DNA of 64,000 bases from Rattus norvegicus (GCF_036323735.1 NC_086029.1:14369816-14433815), one strand, 5' to 3'. Shown: positions 1 through 10,665, counted from the stretch's first letter. A program made the numbers and translations. Notes: a model not told the origin generated them from the sequence alone.

Positions 1-909
1 TAGGAAATTTGGGAGAGGGAGAGAGAGAGAGGACACAAGGGAGTGGGAATATACATGATTAAAGCATATCATATAAACATATGGCACTCTTAAACATTAA
101 CACAAAATTTAAATAAATGACAGCATTCCTGAAATTTATTCAGGAAAAGAAAGTTATCAATTGGATTATTCCAGTGGTCATAGCCTTAAATTATTTTAGG
201 GTGAATCTTCTCATTTTAACTAGATTCTTTCAGTTTTGTGTTATCTCTTGCATTTTTAAGATTGAAAAGAGAAACTTTAAAGTGTATGAATTGTACAGTT
301 TTACTCAGCTTTCTAAGGAGATGTAGAAGGAAATTACCTAGACACACAGACATTGGCGAACGATTTTTGGAAAATTCATTTTGGGTTGTTTATAAAATTA
401 TTTAAAACACTATATCTTTAATCATCTATGACTAACTAGTATAAGTAAAGAACAGTAGATTTAATCATTATTAGTTTTGATAATTTTGTCCATTTTTAAA
501 ATTCGTTTTTCTTTCATTTTTGACTTTTTACTGGCTTTTAATGACAAATTTTCAAATGTGATTTCTGATAAAATTTCATTATAAGAATAATTATAGAATA
601 ATTATAGAAATAATAAAAAGATTATTTTTCTCCCATTATCATAAATATTTAAAACATTAAGAAAAATATTAAAAATTTGAATTAAACAAGAGAAAGAAAT
701 TTGGAATATAGAAAAATTAGGTAAAATGCTATAATACATAGAAATAATGAAAGCTTAGTTGGATTTTTCTTATAGTGTTAAATGTCTTTATTTTGAATAA
801 CATCATTAAACCCAGAAAATATATTACTATGTCAGCATACATGCATTAACACGTAAGAAGTTTAATCTTATTGAATAGTTCATGTAGTATGAGTTTTACA
901 CATTAAATA
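1..909. other. AT-rich non-coding DNA, no gene seen
   Basis: AT-rich sequence with a short (GA)n run at 17-32. The longest open frame is 69 codons and shows no recognisable domain. I see no interspersed repeat that I can name here. Confidence 0.6.
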
Positions 910-1290
910 CACTGTCCTGTTATGGTTTGGGTATGATGGTACTGAAAGTTCTTACAGTGGATACTTGACTCTCAATAGAATACATGTAGAGATGGTGGAA
1001 CCTTTCATAGGTGAGCCTATTGTGAGATGTCTTAAATGGAATGTTTCTGTTCAGAAAAATTAATGTCTGTATGAAGGGACTAGATTGAATCAGGAGAGTG
1101 TAGAGTAGATAACATTGCCACATGCTGCTATAAAACCAGAGTATCTATCACCTGTCCCTTCTCTCATACAGTGATTCAACTGAAGACTCTTGCCTAGAAG
1201 CAACACAAACTTGATCTTCGATCTCCAAAACTAAATAAGTGCTCATCTCTTATAAAATCTCTAGTGTAATTATTTTATCATCACAAGAGA
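910..1290 (+). mobile_element. Degenerate MaLR/MLT-like LTR (candidate)
   Basis: The segment opens with a 'tatggtttggg' type start. It has a 'gatggtggaacctttcataggtga' type middle that matches the GGTGGGACCTTTGGGAGGTGA layout of ERVL-MaLR LTRs, written here from memory of the family. It ends with 'acttgatcttcgatctccaaaac' followed by an AATAA-containing stretch, which is the typical 3' part of MLT/MST LTRs. No internal retroviral sequence follows, so a solo LTR is most likely. It is strongly diverged and the edges are approximate. Confidence 0.45.
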
Positions 1291-1386
1291 AGATGAATAG
1301 GACATTCCCTCGTTGTCTTACAGGTTGTAAGTGCATAGGCCCATGGAAATGTATAGTGCAAAACAATAAATTCTGAGAGGAAAGCT

Positions 1387-1830
1387 TTTTTTAAATTAAT
1401 CATTTTATTTGCTTACATTTCAAATGATATCCCCCCTTCCCTTTACTCCTATACAACCACCCCAACGAATCTTCCCTCTATCCCCTCTCCTTTGTCTGTA
1501 TGAGGGTGGTCCTCTACCCCCTCAACCCTTCCTGCCTCATGCCTCTAGCATCCCCCTATGCTGGGGCATCAAACCTCCACAGGACCAAGGGCCTCCCCTC
1601 CCATTGACATCATATAAGGCCAACCTCTGCTATATATGTATCTGGAGCCATGGATCCCTCCATGTGTACTCTTTGGTTGGTGGGTTTTTTTCTCTAGGAG
1701 CTCTGAGTTGTTCTGTTAGTTGAAATTGCCTTCCAAATGGGGTTGAAAGCCCCTTCAGCTCGTTCAGTCCTTCCCCTAGTTCTTCCATTGGGGTCCATGG
1801 ACTTAGTTTGATGGTTGGCTATAATAGAGG
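1387..1830 (-). mobile_element. Antisense L1 3' end (older Lx/L1 subfamily)
   Basis: Read on the minus strand, this is the purine-rich L1 3'UTR. A T-rich left edge represents the poly(A) tail. It is followed by the C-rich complement of the G-rich tract and by the landmark complementary to 'cttggtcctgtgaagg'. The 104-codon plus-strand frame at 1409-1723 is only the complement of this non-coding 3'UTR. The element stops abruptly near 1830, where retrovirus-like sequence begins. This is either 5' truncation or disruption by that insertion. Confidence 0.8.
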
Positions 1831-2107
1831 AAAGATGGATATCTTCATTACTACAGGGAATGTAAGTCCGTTATGACAAGGATATTGGAAGTAGAGTTTC
1901 TTTGTTGTTGATATCAAAGTTCATTAGGATTTAAAGAGACTAAGAAGGCCACTAAGAAGGCCACTAAGAAGACCACAGTGACCCACTGCTAGAGACACCC
2001 CACATTAAGCTTGAGATGCCTGGGACCCTGATGACAGGAAAGAAAAACCTGCGAGGAGTACCGTGTGGGTCCCATTATAAATACCGAGGGGCCCCATAGC
2101 CTGCTTC

Positions 2108-2356
2108 TTGCACCTCATGATATCATTTCTGCAATTATGCTTAGTACTTATCATTCTCCTTATCTATTTACTCTTCCTTCTCTATCTTCCTTCCTTGATT
2201 AAATGGGTATTTAGTGACTTGGCAAGACTTTGTAGGAGACCACTTGATATCCAGAAACTAGATGTTACCAATAATATTACAGTGAAGGCCATTCATGAAT
2301 TCAAGAGGAATGTATGTTACAGTCACTCGCTCGAGATGGAAATGAAAGGAACCTAG
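2108..2356 (+). pseudogene. 82-codon frame with a membrane segment, ERV remnant
   Basis: The frame starts with ATG shortly after a TATAAATA box. Residues about 7-30 form one strongly hydrophobic leucine/isoleucine-rich segment, followed by a basic and polar stretch with one N-x-T sequon (NIT). This is the layout of a type II membrane protein, such as the N-terminal part of a retroviral LTR-encoded Sag. It ends at a stop at 2354-2356. The next frame, at 2370, is in a different phase, so the two cannot make one protein without a frame change. I treat it as a decayed ERV gene fragment. The function is not established, and chance openness in AT-rich DNA is not excluded. Confidence 0.3.
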
Positions 2357-2369
2357 ACCTCGGGCAGAG

Positions 2370-2684
2370 ATGAATAAATACGCAGCTGTTTTCCCAGTCC
2401 TAGTTTCAATTCTGCATAATAAAAACAGGACTTTTTATTATAAAACTAAGGATGGAATAACATATGGATATTTCCCAGAAATTCAGCAATGGGTTCCTTG
2501 GGTTCAGGGAAAATGGTGGCAGCCACCTAGGAAATCTCCATACAGGTTAAATGAGGATGTTTTTGTAGACAGACAGATGGGGTCCAAAAATTGTAAAGAC
2601 TGCAGGGTTAGCAGTATGACCTCATGTTTGTCCTTTTATGAAACCATACTGTCTCACACATGTCTGAAAGATACTGACTTGTAA
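2370..2684 (+). pseudogene. 104-codon frame with a GKWWQP motif, ERV remnant
   Basis: The frame encodes aromatic- and basic-rich sequence with a GKWWQPP motif near residue 48, followed by a proline/arginine/tyrosine stretch. A G-x-W-W-Q-P motif followed by a P-Y-R-type context is a feature I associate with the lumenal part of MMTV-type Sag proteins, so I suggest a distant relationship. The frame lies 13 bp downstream of the 82-codon frame and in another phase, so the ancestral gene, if it was one gene, is broken. The C-terminal third has no recognisable feature. This call rests on one short motif and on the LTR-like context. Confidence 0.3.
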
Positions 2685-3190
2685 CCAAAATACTGCTGCC
2701 CGCGACCTCACCGGAGACTGGTGGTTGGAAATTGTGCTTACTATAAAACTTTTATGTTTGAGATTGTGTGGTCTTCCCCCAACCCTTTTTTTCTGTTCTA
2801 AATCTGTACTACCCTGTGTCACAAGAAAATATTGGCAAAGGAAAACACAGAAGCATTTATCCATCCCCCTATGAACTTTGTAACCCAACACCTTTATATT
2901 AGTACCCAGACTCCCCAGTTCATGCGCAAAACAAACAAACAAAAAACCCCAGCCTATCAGTATTTTATCTCAATGTTGTGTTTTCTTATTTGCCAACCAG
3001 GTATCTCTAGTTCTTGATGATCCCCAACTCCTGTTGAGGTTGGGCCCCAGCAAACCACGTTTGCTAAGCTTGCTTCCCACCCTAATAAAACCTTGCCATT
3101 TACTAAGAAACTAATATTCAAAACAACTAGTCCTGGAGGGAACATTTCACATTCACACCACAGCATTCTCAAACAGTTGCATTCAGAATA

Positions 3191-3613
3191 TACTGTTCAA
3201 ATTCTAAGCAGAACAGGCTATAAAGTAATTACCAGCACTGTGAAGAAATATATGCCACCCCATAACAAATAAAAAATACAACATGAAATATATCAGGAGA
3301 AATTTTAAGGTATCAAAGAAAGCTCAGGAAAATAAAAAAGTTACCATTCTGTCTTGTCAGAACAAACTATTATCATATGTCGATGGGTTGATAATCTAAG
3401 GAATACACACAATGATCTATTTTTTAACATATATGTTTTATAACTAATAAATGTTTTCATACTCAAGATATAGCTATTGATCCCATTTTCTTAATAATGA
3501 AACTAAGTTTTGGAAGTTAAAGTTTTCTTGTAAGAATAAATTACCAAATGATAGATCCAGAATCCACAGCCATTTTTAATTTGGATTAGAAAAAATATAA
3601 ATTTAACATTTTC
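3191..3613. other. AT-rich non-coding DNA, nothing recognised
   Basis: Sequence between the ERV-like segment and the next L1. I see no repeat family or plausible reading frame. Confidence 0.5.
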
Positions 3614-3625
3614 ATTAATTAATTT
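3614..3625. repeat. Left TSD of the inverted L1
   Basis: The 12-bp sequence attaattaattt is repeated exactly at 5930-5941 on the far side of the L1. It is low-complexity A/T, so part of the match could be chance, but both copies lie exactly at the element boundaries. Confidence 0.65.
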
Positions 3626-4314
3626 TTTCCCTCCACCTTTATTAAATTGGGTATTTATTACTTACATTTCAACTGTTATTCCCTTTCCCAGTTTCCAGGC
3701 CAACATCCCCCTAACCCCTCCCCTTACCCTTGTATATGCCTGTTCCCCTCCCCAGATTACTGCCCTTCCCACAACAATCACCTTCACTGGGTGTTCATTC
3801 TTGGCAAGACCAAGGGCTTCTCCTTCCACTGGTGCTCTTACTAGGGTATTCATTGCTACCTATGCAGTTGGAGACCAGGGTCAGTCCATGTATAGACTTT
3901 GGGTAGTGGTAATCCCTGGAAGCTCTGGTTGGTTGGCATTGTTCTTCATATGGGCCTCAAGCCACTTCAAGCTCTTTCAGGCCTTTCTCTGAATCCTTCA
4001 ACGGGGGTCCTGTTCTCAGTTCAGTGGTTTGCTGCTGGCATTCACCTATGTATTTGCCTTATTCTGGCTGTGTCTCTCAGGAGAGATCTACATCCAATTC
4101 CTGTCAGTCTGCACTTCTTTGCTTCATCTATCTTATCTAGTTGGTAGTTGTATTATGTATGGTCCACATGTGGGGTAGGTTCTGAGTGGGCATTCCTTCA
4201 GCTTCTGTTCTAAACTTTGCCTCCCTATTCCTGAAGGAATGAAGCATTCGCATTTTGGTCATTCTTCTTGAGTTTCATGTGTTCTGTGCATTTAGGTTAA
4301 TTCAAGCATTTGGG

Positions 4315-5197
4315 CTAATAGCCACTTATCAGTGGGTGCATACCATGTGTGTTTTTCTGTGATTGGGTTACCTCACTCAGGATTGCATCTTCCAGATCCA
4401 CCCATTTGCCTATGAATTTCATAAAGTCATTGTTTTGGATAGCTGAGTAATATACCGTTGTGTAGATGTACCACATTTCCTGTATCCATTAGTCTGTTGA
4501 AGGACATCTGGGTTCTTTCCAGCTTATGGCTATTATAAATAAGGCTGCTATGAACATAGTGGAGCACGTGTCTTTGTTATAAGTTGGGACATCTTTTGGG
4601 TATATGGCTAAGAGAGGTACAGCTGGGTCCTCAGGCAGTTCAATGTCTAATTTTCTGAGGAACCTCCAGACTGATTTCCAGAATGGTTGTACCAGTCTGC
4701 AACCCCACCAACAATAGAGGAGTGTTCCTCTTTCTCCGCATCCTCGCCAGCATCTGCTGTCACCTGAGTTTTTGATCTTAGCCATTCTGACAAGTGTGAG
4801 GTGAAATCTCAGGGTTGTTTTGATTTGCATTTCCCTTATGACTAAAGATGTTGAACATTTCTTTAGGTGCTTCTCAGCCATTTGGCATTCCTCAGTTATG
4901 AATTCTTTGTTTAGCTCTGAACCCCATTTTTAATAGGGTTATTTTTCTCCCTGCAGTCTAACTTCGAGAGTTCTTTGTATATTTTGGATATAAACCCTCT
5001 ATCAATTGTAAGATTGACAAATACCTTTTCCCAATCTGTTGGTTGCTGTTTTGTCCTAACAACAGTGTCCTTTCCCTTATAGAAGCTTTGCAGTTTTATG
5101 AGATCCCATTTGTCAATTCTTGATCTTAGAGCATAAGCCATTGGTGCTTCGTTCAGGAAATTTTCTCCAGTGCCCATGTGTTCGAGATTTGTCCCCA
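4315..5197 (-). pseudogene. L1 ORF2 C-terminal remnant (inverted L1)
   Basis: The minus-strand reading begins inside the ORF2 region corresponding to HMGTGKNFLNKTPMAYALRS and ends at the ORF2 stop (cta at 4315-4317). It is open at 4911-5198 and at 4489-4881, with a frame break between them. The Cys-rich motif of the ORF2p C-terminus, C-x3-C-x7-H-x4-C in the other copies here, has its histidine changed to tyrosine (WRGCGERGTLLYCWWGC). There is no endonuclease or polymerase domain in this part. It is dead coding sequence. Confidence 0.8.
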
Positions 5198-5199
5198 CT

Positions 5200-5929
5200 A
5201 AAACAAAAGGATATACCTTCTTCTCATCACCTCATGGTACTTTCTCCAAAATTGACCATATAATCAGTCATAAAACAGGCCTCAACAGATACAGAAAGGT
5301 AGAAATAATCCCATGCGTCCTATCAGTCCATCATGGGCTAAAGCTGGTCTTCAATAAAAATAAGGAAAGAATGTCCACATATGCATGGAAGTTGAACAAT
5401 GCTCTACTCAATGATAACCTGGTCAAGGCAGAAATAAAGAAAGAAATTAAAGAGTTCTTGAAATTTAATGAAAATGAAGGTCCAACATACCCAAACTTAT
5501 GCGACATAATGAAAGGTGTGCTAAATGGAAAACTCACAGCTCTGAGTGCCTGCAGAAAGAAACAGAAGAGAGCATATACCAGCAGCTTGACAGCACATCT
5601 AAAACCTCTAGAACAAAAAGAAGCAAATACACCCAGGAGGAGTAGAAGGCAGGAAATAATCAAACTCAGAGCTGAAATCAACCAAGTAGAAACAAAAAGG
5701 ACCATAAAAAGAATCAATAGAACCAAAAGCTGGTTCTTTGAGAAAATCAACAAGATAAATAAACCCTTAGCCAGACTAACCAGAGGACACAGAGAGTGTG
5801 TCCAAATTAACAAAATCAGACATGAAAAGGGAGACATTACAACAGAATCAGAGGAAATTCAAAAAATCATCAGATCCTACTATAAAAGCCTATATTCAAC
5901 AAAACTTGAAAATCTGGAGGAAATGGACA
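5200..5929 (+). pseudogene. L1 ORF2 endonuclease/linker fragment (inverted segment)
   Basis: The plus-strand frame from 5170 (the first few codons come from the other arm) to 5934 matches ORF2p of L1-B from about the KGYTFF position onward. It includes SVHHGLK, where the intact copies have SDHHGL: the aspartate of the SDH endonuclease motif is replaced by valine. It continues through the basic linker to KLENLEEMDN and stops at the element edge. It is a 5'-inverted segment produced during integration and is not a gene in its own right. The antisense 168-codon frame at 5331-5837 is a shadow of it. Confidence 0.8.
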
Positions 5930-5941
5930 ATTAATTAATTT
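5930..5941. repeat. Right TSD of the inverted L1
   Basis: Exact second copy of attaattaattt (see 3614-3625), directly following the inverted ORF2 segment. Confidence 0.65.
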
Positions 5942-5944
5942 ATT

Positions 5945-6122
5945 AGTTTGAAAAGTGCGTATATGCATGTTTTGGTGTACCATGTGCATGCCTGGTGTCT
6001 ATGGAAGCCAGAAGAGGGCCTCAGATCCCTTGGAACTGGAATTGTAGATGGTTGTGTGCCATAGCATGTGTTTCTTGGTAAAGCAGACAGTGTGCCTAAT
6101 GGCTAGACCATAATCCCTGCTC
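5945..6122 (-). mobile_element. B3-type SINE, antisense, diverged
   Basis: The minus strand carries the B2/B3 tRNA-derived pattern. The '...agggattatggtctagccattaggc' head is degenerate, and the body contains the complement of 'gaagccagaagagggcctcagatccc', a hallmark of B3 tails. The TSD is not clear. The copy is old. Confidence 0.6.
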
Positions 6123-7811
6123 CAATATTATATATTTTTAAATGATATAAAATTTAGCAGTCCTTCATGTTTTCATTATTTGTGGGGAACAAAATTTTGA
6201 AAATGTTAAATAGAGAACTATAATAATCAGTAATTCACTAGTTTTAAATAGTTTTACTATACTATCGCTACTATCATTCTGTATTATTAGTTTGTGTTGC
6301 TAAGTGTTTATTGAACACAACTTTAATTTATAAATTCATTTTTTCAGAGGTATATATGCACTGAAGGAAATATGGTGTGTTTAGGCTTTGATACACTGAT
6401 GTTTCAAACCTGTACGATTGTCTAAGAACAGATCCTAAATGAATGAGGATGTCTAGGGAACAATTACAATGTTTCCCAAAGTCTGGGGCCTTGGAAATTC
6501 AGAGTATTGTATGTATTCCATTATATGAGGCAGAGATGCTTTGTTTCTGAATTATTCTTATGTCTTACATGTAAAGCACCATTATCTACTTTTCAGAAAT
6601 AGTTTGAAGCTTTAAGCTTATTTTGATTTTTCATATATCTTAGCAGGAGATATGCTCAGCTTCTCCTCTCCCTGCCAAGAAGTTTAAATTAATTTAGCAA
6701 CCTTATTTTAAATAAAGAGATGATGATTTTTACAAGGTAGGGAATCCTCAAAATGTCAGCAACATGTCTTAAGAAAGGATATTTTTAGAGAGAATGTATC
6801 ATATGTTCCCTTTATGTAGATATATTTTTGTCCTCATCACTTTCTGCTTAAGAACTACTGCACTATTTTTTTATTCCATTGAACATTAGAATTATTGGTA
6901 AGAGGATGAATTTATGGAACTTAGTTTGTTTATGAAATCAAACTATGCATGCCGGTCAAGACTTGTAAGTTGAACTTTCCTTACTTATATTTGATGTTGC
7001 TAGTCTGTGAACTCAAGATATTTTCTGAACCAGGGATTGTTTAAAAATAAAAATTATTTTTCCCTAACTAGAACACCCAAATTTGATAACCTTTTCCCAA
7101 TCATGTTCTTACTCAATATTTCAGCACTCATGAGAACTGAGTGCATCTCTTCAAATCTTCCTGTTGAGTGATTTCTCATTCGTCACATGGGCTCAGCAAC
7201 ACCCCTATATCAGAATTCTATGATCTCATGTGACAACCATTATTAAATGTTTACCAGAACATTTCTGACTTTCAGGTCCCCTTCTCTTTGATCTTTGTGT
7301 GATGGGCATCAAAGTTTAGACCCAGAGATGCATCCCAGGAAGAGTCAAGAAAACAACTTGAAGACTCTTGGGAGTCAGTTACTTGTCATTTTCCCATTAG
7401 ATCTACCTCCAGCCAAATTCAACGGCAATTCATCTTTACCGGGTTCACTGAAACAATGCCATAAATAAATATTCAGAAATAATGCTTCACCAGCAAGCTG
7501 GATATGCCTTAGTCTGGTTTTCCAGTAAATATTTGCCATCAAAATCTCTATTTTGATTCATATTTTGAGTTCAAGTAAGCAAACAACAACAGCAAAATTC
7601 CTCCGTTTTGAATGCTATCTTAAATAGGAAACAGAATAATACTTTACAAATAACTGAATATGAGAGAGTCTTCTTCTAAGAATGAGACTGTAAAACAGAA
7701 GATCATATAACCCAGACACTGGGTGAAGAGTAGAGACCCTCTGCTTAGAATTATGATGTAAAGTCAAGAACAGTCTAGTGTGTTGCCTGAAATGCAATGT
7801 GTTATGTTTCC
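6123..7811. other. AT-rich unique sequence, no gene seen
   Basis: About 1.7 kb without recognisable repeats or plausible coding frames. The only listed frames are about 60 codons long and overlap the next L1 fragment. Confidence 0.55.
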
Positions 7812-8064
7812 CTTCTTGGCCTTGTCAGGCATCAATGGGAGGAGAGGCCCTTGGTCCTGTGAAGGCTCAATGCCCCAGTCAGTGTAGGGGAATGCCAGGG
7901 CAGGGAGGTTGGACTGGCTAGGAGGATGGGTGAGTGGAGGAACACCCTCATAGAAGCAGGGGGAGGGGGGAGGAAGGAGGGGAGAAGGAGTTTCAGGAGG
8001 GGAAACAGGAAAAAGGGTTAACACGTGAAATGTAAGTAAAGAAAATATCCAAGAAAAAGAAAAC
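7812..8064 (+). mobile_element. Short sense L1 3' end
   Basis: The segment begins with the 'aggcatcaatgggaggagag' block, continues through 'cccttggtcctgtgaaggctc', then the G-rich purine tract at about 7960-7990, and ends in an A-rich tail after 'gtaaagaaaatatcc'. This order matches the older L1 3'UTR also seen at 36.9-37.1 kb. It is 5'-truncated within the 3'UTR and has no coding content. Confidence 0.8.
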
Positions 8065-9127
8065 CAAAGTACCAGTGTGTTCAGAAATTCAGGATAGATT
8101 TCTTACACACTAGAAAATACTGACTCCAAATTATTAGTCAAGGAATACAAGTGATAGTTGGAGTCAGCAATGGAATGAATATAACTTCACCTGGCTATCA
8201 GGATGCAAACTCTATCGACATCCTTTCATGTCTTCAGAATTGAAGGCTAATGTCTGTGGGCATGGATGGCACACAGCTATTCATTAACACATAATTGGTT
8301 CTGGAGGGGAGAGAGAAACGATGCATTAAAGGTTTTAAATCACATGTGGAACCATTCTCTCGCAGAGCCATTTAATAAGGAAGGGATACAGAAGGAATAC
8401 CGAACAAGAAGAATGCAAGCATGGAGACAGCTACAACTTCATGAGTGCTATTATGGACAAATGGCAATTACGATTCTCTTAATTAGCCTGTCATTTTCTA
8501 TTTGTCATCATAATGTTTGTTTTACAATGCTTTATTAAATCTGGCTTTATGACAAACAGTCTGTTGGCACTGCACCCTGCTGTGCAGCATATGGTGTTGC
8601 ACCTAATGAATATTAATGCCATGAAGTGGGAATGGTCCTTGGGGACAGTGATAATGGCTGGGAAACTCCTGCATATAATATTATTATTCAGAAAGTTTAA
8701 CTTTATATGTTTCTCATCAGCCTTTTTCTCTCATTGAGGCCTACTCTTTTACCCAAGAAACCTCAAACATGCATTAAAAAGTTGAAAATAGTTGCCTTTT
8801 GGCAGTTCGGTTCCAGCCCTTTCAGGTCCTCCCAGGGTTCTGTTTCTTCCCACCAACTGATTTCTCCTGAGGATTTTCTTCATCTGCATGCTTCCTACCC
8901 AGGTGTTTCTGTTGTCCCAAGTAATCCACTCTCAATTAGACCAGATGTTTCACTTTTATACCTACACAGTGTTCTTATTTTCAAATTTAGCAACAGGTTG
9001 TTATGGATTCAATCTGTGTTCCACTCACCTCCAAAGAAATGGTATTAGGAAGGGAAGCCTTTGGGAAATAATTTGAACATGAGAACAGAGCCCCTGTGTA
9101 TGGGATTTGTATTCTTATAAAAGACCA

Positions 9128-9130
<3 letters not shown>
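8065..9130. other. Unique sequence; candidate conserved non-coding element at about 8230-8740
   Basis: The stretch is free of identifiable repeats and of balanced base composition. At 8230-8740 there are several homeodomain-type TAAT cores (for example cttaattagcc near 8479) and compact, non-repetitive text of the kind seen in conserved enhancers. The 90-codon frame at 8266-8538 has no recognisable domain. Conservation cannot be judged from one genome. Confidence 0.3.

Positions 9131-9164
<34 letters not shown>
9131..9164. repeat. (CT)n microsatellite
   Basis: About 16 uninterrupted CT units immediately upstream of the L1-A insertion site. Confidence 0.95.
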
Positions 9165-9167
<3 letters not shown>

Positions 9168-9182
9168 AAAATGAGGCAACTG
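9168..9182. repeat. Left TSD of L1-A
   Basis: The 15-bp sequence aaaatgaggcaactg recurs without mismatch at 15213-15227, immediately after the L1-A poly(A). This marks the exact insertion. Confidence 0.92.
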
Positions 9183-9486
9183 GGCAGCCACCGCGGGGAG
9201 CTCATAAGCAACACCCCCCGAGCAAACTTGAGCCTCTGGACCACAGGGAAGACCAACTTTTCTGCTGCAAGCGACCTGCCTGGTGAACTCAAGACACAGG
9301 CCCACAGGAACAGCTGAAGACCTGTAGATAGGAAAAACTACACACCCAAAAGCAGAACACTCTATCCCCATAACTGGCTGAAAGAAAACAGGAAAACAGG
9401 TCTACAGCACTCGTGACACACAGGCTTATAGGACAGTCTAGCCACTGTCAGAAATAGCAGAACAAAGTAACACTAGAGATAATCTG

Positions 9487-10606
9487 ATGGTGAGAGGCAA
9501 GCACAGGAACCCAAGCAACAGAAACCAAGACTACATGGCATCATCAGAGCCCAATTCTCCCACCAAAGCAAACATGGAATATCCAAACACACCAGAAAAG
9601 CAAGATATAGTTTCAAAATCATATTTGATCATGGTGCTGGAGGACTTCAAGTAAGACGTGAAGAACTCCCTTAGAGAACAAGTAGAAGCCTACAGAGAGG
9701 AACCGCAAAAATGCCTGAAAGAATTCCAGGAAATCATAAATAAACAAGTAGAAGCCGATAGAGAGGAGTCACAAAAATCCCTGAAAGAATTCCAGGAAAA
9801 CACAATCAAACAGTTGAAGGAATTAAAAAGGGAAATAGAAGCAATCAAGAAAGAACACATGGAAACAACCCTGGATATAGAAAACCAAAAGAAGAGACAA
9901 GGAGCTGTAGATACGAGCTTCACCAACAGAATACAAGAGATGGAAGAGAGAATCTCAGGAGCAGAAGATTCCATAGAAATCATTGACTCAACTGTCAAAG
10001 ATAATGTAAAGCGGAAAAAGCTACTGGTCCAAAACATACAGGAAATCCAGGACTCAATGAGAAGATCAAACCTAAGGATAATAGGTATAGAAGAGAATGA
10101 AGACTCCCAGCTCAAAGGACCAGTAAATATCTTCAACAAAATCATAGAAGAAAACTTCCCTAACCTAAAGAAAGAGGTGCCCATAACATACAAGAAGCCT
10201 ACAGAACTCCAAATAGATTGGACCAGAAAAGAAACTCCTCCCATCACATAATAGTCAAAACACCAAATGCACAAAATAAAGAAAGAATATTAAAAGCAGT
10301 AGGGAAAAAGGTCAAGTAACATATAAAGGCAGACCTATCAGAATCACACCAGACTTTTCGCCAGAAACTATGAAAGCCAGAAGATCCTGTACAGATGTCA
10401 TACAGACCCTAAGAGAACACAAATGCCAGCCCAGGTTACTGTATCCTGCAAAACTCTCAATTGACATAGATGGAGAAACTAAGATATTCCATGACAAAAC
10501 CAAATTTACAATTTATCTTTCTACAAATCCAGCACTACAAAGGATAATAAATGGTAAAGCCCAACATAAGTAGGCAAGATATACCTTAGAAGAAGCAAGA
10601 AACTAA
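9487..10606 (+). pseudogene. L1-A ORF1 (ORF1p), disrupted
   Basis: ORF1p is the L1 RNA-binding protein that trimerises through a coiled coil and coats L1 RNA in the cytoplasmic RNP. The ATG at 9487 is followed by MVRGKHRNPSNRN-type sequence. A TAA at 9652-9654 stops it at codon 56, where L1-B has AAA. Downstream, the coiled coil contains only two 22-residue repeats (9679-9744 and 9745-9810) against three in L1-B. The RRM region follows (NLRIIGIEENEDSQLKG). Single-base losses near 10186 and 10295 shift the frame, but the C-terminal domain (TDVIQTLREHKCQPRLLYPA) remains open at 10370-10573, ending in a premature TAG before the family stop at 10604-10606. The gene is non-functional. Confidence 0.9.
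9679..9810 (+). repeat. Two 66-bp coiled-coil repeats in L1-A ORF1
   Basis: Two tandem 66-bp units, each encoding a QVEA-[YD]-REE-x-QK-heptad module of 22 residues. L1-B has three units. The first unit of L1-A looks like a fusion of L1-B units 1 and 2 (QKC start, EIINK end). This fits deletion of one unit by unequal exchange, or a separate lineage state. Confidence 0.85.
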
Positions 10607-10665
10607 TCGTCTTGGCAACAAAACAAAGAGAAGAAAAGCACACAAACATAACCTCATATCCAAAT

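Larger units (their letters stand above)
1831..3190 (+). mobile_element. Endogenous-retrovirus-like segment, possibly an MMTV-type long LTR
   Basis: About 1.35 kb unlike the flanking DNA. Visible features are three 12-bp repeats at about 1940-1975 (unit ctaagaaggcca), a TATAAATA box near 2071-2078 just upstream of an open frame, two consecutive open frames (2108-2356 and 2370-2684), and an AATAAA at about 3084. The overall size, the position of the frames and a downstream polyadenylation signal resemble the unusually long LTR of MMTV-like betaretroviruses, which carries a sag frame. That is an inference from layout and one short motif. An env or other ERV remnant, or a composite of two LTRs, remains possible. 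I could not find matching LTR ends. Confidence 0.35.
3626..5929 (-). mobile_element. Minus-strand L1 with 5' inversion (twin-priming structure)
   Basis: From 3626 to about 5197 the minus strand reads as L1 3'UTR followed by the C-terminal part of ORF2. At about 5198-5200 the orientation flips: from there to 5929 the plus strand reads ORF2 endonuclease and linker sequence. In element orientation the order is therefore inverted upstream segment, then normal 3' segment, with the ORF2 region between them (the whole reverse transcriptase core) missing. This is the classic twin-priming outcome of target-primed reverse transcription. A 12-bp direct repeat brackets the whole unit, which supports a single insertion event. 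Confidence 0.85.

Noticed and set aside
1409..1723. 104-codon proline-rich plus-strand frame
   Set aside because: It is the complement of the G-rich L1 3'UTR and is not coding.
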